From the NCBI GenBank assembly GCA_013350335.1, contig CM023542.1, positions 8,418,025-8,482,024 of the forward strand: DNA of 64,000 nt, in the 5' to 3' direction. This stretch comes from Chimonanthus salicifolius. Lineage: Eukaryota; Streptophyta; Magnoliopsida; Laurales; Calycanthaceae. Position 1 is the first letter of the stretch, and every line of letters starts with the position of its first letter. Under the pieces are notes generated by a model. The model was not told where the DNA came from and made no database searches. It saw nothing but the letters and a program-made list of their open reading frames with translations. The position numbers and the translations under genes are program-made. Below are positions 59,746-64,000 of this stretch, in pieces.

Positions 59746-61283
59746 TGCTGCCCACTGAGATTTCCTCACACTGCCACAGTCAAATCTCCAAACTCCAGAT
59801 CAGCACCTGCCACTGTGTAGATCCTTTCACTGCGAACACACAGGCGAAAACGGATCTGAATTCCAAGTCCGGATGACTCCAGAAACTTTCAAAACAGTCT
59901 TGACCATTGATTTGACCGAAGGAGTACCCAAACTGTGGTCCTGCGGGATCACTTGAAACTGTAGTACTGCAAACTACCAGATGCTGCAATAGTAGTCCAG
60001 TGAGACTACTCGAATCCATTGTCTCTCGGGTGATCACCCGAAATTGTAGTCTCGCGGGTGCACCTCAATTGTTGGTCCTCTAGACAGCCAATTTTTTTTT
60101 TCAACTGAATGGAAAGCCTGAGTCCTTGCCGATCTAGACACTCCTGCACAGCTCAGTCCCTTGCCATGTACTCGCAGCCTCCGGCGTTGCTTCTGTCCGG
60201 CGGGGTTGCTCCCGCCTGCTCTCGCCGACGCTCTTCTCCTTCTCAGATCTAAACCGATCTGATCTGCAATATTAGAAAAAATACCCCCCGAGAATCAGAT
60301 TTGGCTGCACTTAGTCCCCTCTGGCCAATGCACGCCGGTTTGCCGATTCTGCTGCTCAGCCCTTTGCCTGGCACTTGCCGCCTTCGGCGTTGCTTCAGAT
60401 CTGACAGCCCTTCTTCTTCCTCGATTTCCTTCAGATGGCCGCAGCACCCTATGCTCTGTGATTACACCGGCCTATTTCTTCGGGAAACCCTTTAGATTCG
60501 AGCCCTACGATTCAGATCTGAATCATCTGCCTGGTTCTGCGCCTTCCTCCTGCTGTTACACCACTCGCCGCAGCACTTCTCGCTGCTCGTGCCACAGATC
60601 TGAAAAACACAGATCAAGCAGCCTCTGCACTCGATGATGCTCGCAGCTGGCCGTGCCTCTCCTCTTGCAGATCTGTCTTTCCTCTGGTTGCCACCACCAG
60701 TCGCCGAGGTCTGCTCGGAATTCCTTCCTGCAGATCTTCTTCCTCTCTATAAGCTGACGCTCGCTACAGAGATCCGTTCGTGCATGGCGTTCCGCCGATG
60801 CCTTCACTGCTGATCTACTCTGGAGAGAACCCCGTGCGTACACAGATCTGGAAACAGATCTATGGGGCGTCGTTTCTGGTGTGAGGGTGTTATTGTTCAC
60901 TGCAGATCTGATCTGCTAACACTGAACCCCTTTGCAAACCCTGTTCTTGGCCAAAGATGCAGAGAGAAGACCGCATCTGCTGACTGTCTGGGTTGAGAGT
61001 CAGTGATGGTTTCTGCACCTGAAAAGTCCTCTAGGTTCGCTACCTTCTTCTTTGGCGATGAGATCTCAGTTTCTCAGTTGCGAAAGACTTCTTGAAACGC
61101 AACCTTCCTTGGCCCTTTCCCTTTTGCGGATGGGATCGGGAATTGCTACCAACGATGGTTTCTGTCCACGACTGGATGGGTGGCTGATGCCAGAAATGGT
61201 GACTGCTCCCGACTGCACTTAGAAACCCGTTGTGTTCTGATTTGTGATTTCGCCCTAAGATCCGACGACAAATCGGAAACCTA
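59746..61283 (-). other. Long untranslated leader of the gag-protease element, AGATCT-rich
   Basis: About 1.54 kb between primer site and gag, GC-richer than the spacers. Open frames here on either strand show no family features. AGATCT occurs nine times between 60245 and 60909 (60245, 60397, 60514, 60596, 60669, 60732, 60844, 60856, 60904). Confidence 0.75.
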
Positions 61284-61297
61284 TCTCTGATACCACT

Positions 61298-61673
61298 TGT
61301 TGGTGTAAACAACCAATAAAGAAATCACACAATCACAAACACAAACAAATTAGGAAGAGGAGAAAGATTAACACAAAGATTTACGTGGTTCGGCAACCTT
61401 GCCTACGTCCACGGAGCTTGTAACACGAATCCACTAGAAGAGTAAACCAATTACAAAAGGATTAAATCCTTAACCCCTTTCTCTCTTCTCTCTCTCTGGT
61501 TTTTCCCTTTCTTTCTCTCTTCTTTCTACAGTGTACACTCTTGCTTACCCTAAAAAGAAATAAGAGACATTATATATACAAGTGGGCTAGGTTACAAGAC
61601 TGGACCTAACTGGGCCTAAGTTTGGGCTTGGGCCCAAAAGGTTGATCAGGCCTTCTGAGCCAAAAGTCCAACA
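61298..61673 (-). repeat. 5' LTR of the gag-protease element
   Basis: 376 bp with the full-length version of the region that is shortened in the other LTR. Directly followed on its right by target duplication CTTAG. Confidence 0.92.
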
Positions 61674-61678
61674 CTTAG

Positions 61679-64000
61679 AACCAAAGATCAAGTGCTAGAT
61701 GTATTCAAGCAATTTTAGGTCAGCATTGGACAAGAGACCGGCACGACCCTGAAATGTATCTGCACCGTCAATGGAGGAGAGTACATTGGATCCTTCAAAC
61801 ACTATTGCAGAAGAAATAGAATTAGACATGAACAAACTATTCCAAAGACTCCTCAACATAATGGTGTGGCCGAGAGAATGAACCGGACGATCGTTGAAAG
61901 AATCAGATGCATGTTATCTCATGCCAAACTACCCAACACTTTTTGGGGCTAAGCTATGATGACCGCAGGTGATTTGATTAATCTTTCTCCTTCGGCACGG
62001 TTGAATGGTGACTTGCCAAACAAATTTTGGACTAGGAAAGATGTCTTTTATAATCACTTGAAGGTGTTCGGCTGTAGAGCTTTCATCGATATCCCTAAAG
62101 ATGAGAGATCAAAGCTTGACGCCAAGTCGAAAGAATGCATTTTCTTGGGCTATGGAAATGAAGAGTTTGGTTACAGGCTGTGGGACCCAATGAACAAGAA
62201 GATTGTTAGGAGCAATGATGTTGTATTCGCTGAAGACCAAACCATTGAAGATATTAAGAAAGGTGAGAAGTCTGAAACCCTCAATGAATATCCAGTTAAC
62301 TTGGATCCACTTCCCTCACCCATGGTGCATGATAATGGGGGAGATACAGCCGAAAATGCTGATGATATAGCTAATGAAGACCCAGAAGTCCAACACCCTC
62401 AAGAGCCAACGATTGAGTCTCAACTTAGAAGATCAATCAGAGATCGCCAAACCTCAAGAAGATACTCTCCAGATGAGTATGTTATGCTTACAGACAGAGG
62501 AGAACCAGAGTGCTACCAGGAAGCTATAAGACATGAGCAAAAATGAGAGTGGTTGAAAGCCATGCAAGAAGAGATGAAATCCTTATATGAGAACCACACC
62601 TATGATCTGGTTAAATTGGCCAAGGGCAGGAGAACACTAAAAAACAAGTGGGTGTACAGGATAAAGACCGAGGAGAACAACTCACGACAAATGTACAAGG
62701 CAAGGCTAGTCATGAAGGGTTTTGCACAGAAAAAGGGGATCGATTTTGAAGAAATTTTCTCACCAGTGGTGAATATGTCATCCATCCGAGTTATACTTGT
62801 TTGGCTGCAAGGTTGAATCTGGAGATTGAACAACTTGACGTGAAGACTACATTTCTCCATAGTGACTTGGAGGAAGAGATTTATATGGACCAGCCAGATG
62901 GGTTTGAGGTCAAAGGCAAAGAAGACCTCGTTTTCAAATTGAAGAAGAGTCTATATGGATTGAAGCAGGCACCGTGTCAATGGTACAAGAAGTTTGACTC
63001 CTTCATGATTGAGCATGAGTATCAAAGGACAACTTCAGACCATTGTGTTTTTGTGAAGAGATTCTCAGATGGTGACTTCATCATACTTCTTCTCTACGTT
63101 GATAATATGTTGATTGTGGGGCATGACAGTGGCAAGGTTAGCAATCTGAAGATGACACTAAGTAAATCATTTTCTATGAAGGATTTGGGACCGGCAAAAC
63201 AAATTCTCGGTATAAACATCTCCCATGATAGAAATAATGGCAAGTTATGGCTATCACAGGAAAGGTACATAGAAAAAGTACTAAAACGATTCAACATGGA
63301 CATGTCAAAGCCAGTTGCTACTCCACTTGACAGTCACTTCATACTCATTTCAAAGCAGAGTCCTACCAATGAGAAAGAGAAGGAAGAAATGAACAAGGTT
63401 CCCTATGCCTCAGCCGTCGGAAGCTTGACGTATGCAATGGTGTGTACGAGACCTGACATTACACATGGTGCTGGTGTGATCAACCGATTCTTGTTTAGTC
63501 CAGGCAAAGAACACTGGAATGCAGTGAAGTGGACTCTCAAATATCTAAGGGGTACTTCCAAAATGTCTTTGTGCTTTGGAAGTGGTAAGTCTGAACTAAT
63601 TGGGTACACAGATACAGAGATGGCTGGAGATATTGACTCTAGAAAGTCCACTTCAGGACACCTAATTACATTTGCATGGGGAGCTATCTCATGGCAATCA
63701 AAGCTACAAAAATGTGTTGCTTTGTCGACTACAGAGGCAGAGTTCATTACAGCTATGAAAGCGCACAAGGAAATGTTATGGATGAAGAGATTCCTACAAG
63801 AATTGGGGGACGAGTAACAGAAGTACATCCTGCACTGCCATAGTCAGAGTGCCATCCATTTGAGCAAGAATTCGACATTTCACTCAAGATCAAAACACAT
63901 TGATGTGAGATATCATTGGATACGTGATGTGCTGGAAACCAAGCAGCTACAACTTGAGAAGATTCATACTGACGACAACTGCTCAGATATGATGACAAAG
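61679..64000 (+). pseudogene. Outer copia: integrase remainder, RT, RNase H, broken
   Basis: Integrase resumes with TPQHNGVAERMNRTI and NTFWG, then a stop. The frame at 61956-62546 holds the integrase C-terminus (FLGYGNEEFGYRLWDP) and the spacer to RT. RT begins [23 protein letters not shown] (62553), shifts frame near 62810 and continues QLDVKTTFLHSDLEEEIYM, LKKSLYGLKQAPCQWYKKF. The catalytic box reads YVDNM instead of YVDDM. RNase H follows (GYTDTEMAGD, SKLQKCVALSTTEAEF), with a stop at 63817; the frame then continues to the window edge. The YVDNM change alone would kill polymerase activity. Confidence 0.9.

Larger units (their letters stand above)
57638..61673 (-). mobile_element. Copia-type element with gag-protease only, 4036 bp
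   Basis: LTRs 57638-57998 (361 bp) and 61298-61673 (376 bp), TGTTGG...CCAACA, are nearly identical apart from a 15-bp gap in the left one and a scatter of substitutions. The 5-bp duplication CTTAG (57633-57637 and 61674-61678) is perfect. The minus-strand primer site TGGTATCAGAGA (61284-61295) matches initiator tRNA-Met, and the purine tract AAGGTGGAGA (58001-58010) precedes the 3' LTR. Both ends are therefore intact for transposition. The interior has one long frame (gag plus protease) and no integrase, RT or RNase H. Its enzymes would have to come from another copia element. It sits antisense inside the outer element. Confidence 0.93.
55357..64000 (+). mobile_element. Copia LTR retrotransposon (outer), decayed, runs off the window
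   Basis: Candidate 5' LTR 55357-56043, followed by gag, protease, integrase, RT and RNase H in copia order on the + strand. A second element (57638-61673) is inserted in the integrase region; without it the visible part is about 4.6 kb. The 3' LTR lies beyond 64000. Several stops and frameshifts make it inactive. Confidence 0.88.

Overview
The window is nuclear DNA of a flowering plant, probably woody. It has AT-rich spacers, spliceosomal introns with GT-AG (once GC-AG) borders, typical plant gene families, and many copia, gypsy, LINE, SINE, TRIM, hAT, Mutator and Stowaway-like elements. The species cannot be named from this sequence alone. Only four host genes can be supported in 64 kb.

Layout. 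(1) 2.4-7.6 kb, + strand: an 8-exon TLC-domain membrane protein, complete at 267 aa, with a tRNA-derived SINE and a long TA tract in intron 4. (2) 7.6-14.9 kb: non-coding, with a 169-bp hAT MITE and an 831-bp hAT-like element that carries a LINE 3' end. (3) 15.0-16.5 kb, + strand: an intronless nepenthesin-like aspartyl protease (471 aa). (4) 19.4-25.7 kb: a gypsy relic split by a decayed minus-strand copia element, closed by the 5-bp duplication AAGTC. (5) 26-36 kb: almost gene-free and rich in MITEs. It holds three more copies of the ATCGGCCGAT hAT family, a TRIM, an LTR remnant, short hairpin elements and a 1494-bp Mutator-type element that is one giant palindrome of alternating units. (6) 43.0-45.3 kb, + strand: a 3-exon NAC transcription factor of the JUB1/NAC042 type. 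A hAT MITE lies upstream, and perfect 38-bp tandem repeats sit between the TATA box and the start codon. (7) 46-52 kb: spacer with a LINE relic, a Stowaway-like MITE, a second SINE and two more MITEs. (8) 53.4-54.1 kb, minus strand: exons 2 and 3 of a phi-class glutathione S-transferase whose exon 1 is not in view. (9) 54.2-64.0 kb: a retrotransposon pile. A decayed + strand copia element that runs off the right edge is split by a younger minus-strand element (duplication CTTAG). The younger element keeps one open gag-protease frame but has no integrase, reverse transcriptase or RNase H.

The host genes are unrelated single loci, not a cluster or pathway. The transposable elements are the more unusual content: the palindromic Mutator-type element, the gag-protease-only copia element, the hAT MITE family with self-complementary motifs, and AGATCT-rich leaders shared by two otherwise different copia elements. 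Element boundaries were set by reading terminal repeats and target-site duplications by eye. Family assignments were not checked against any database.
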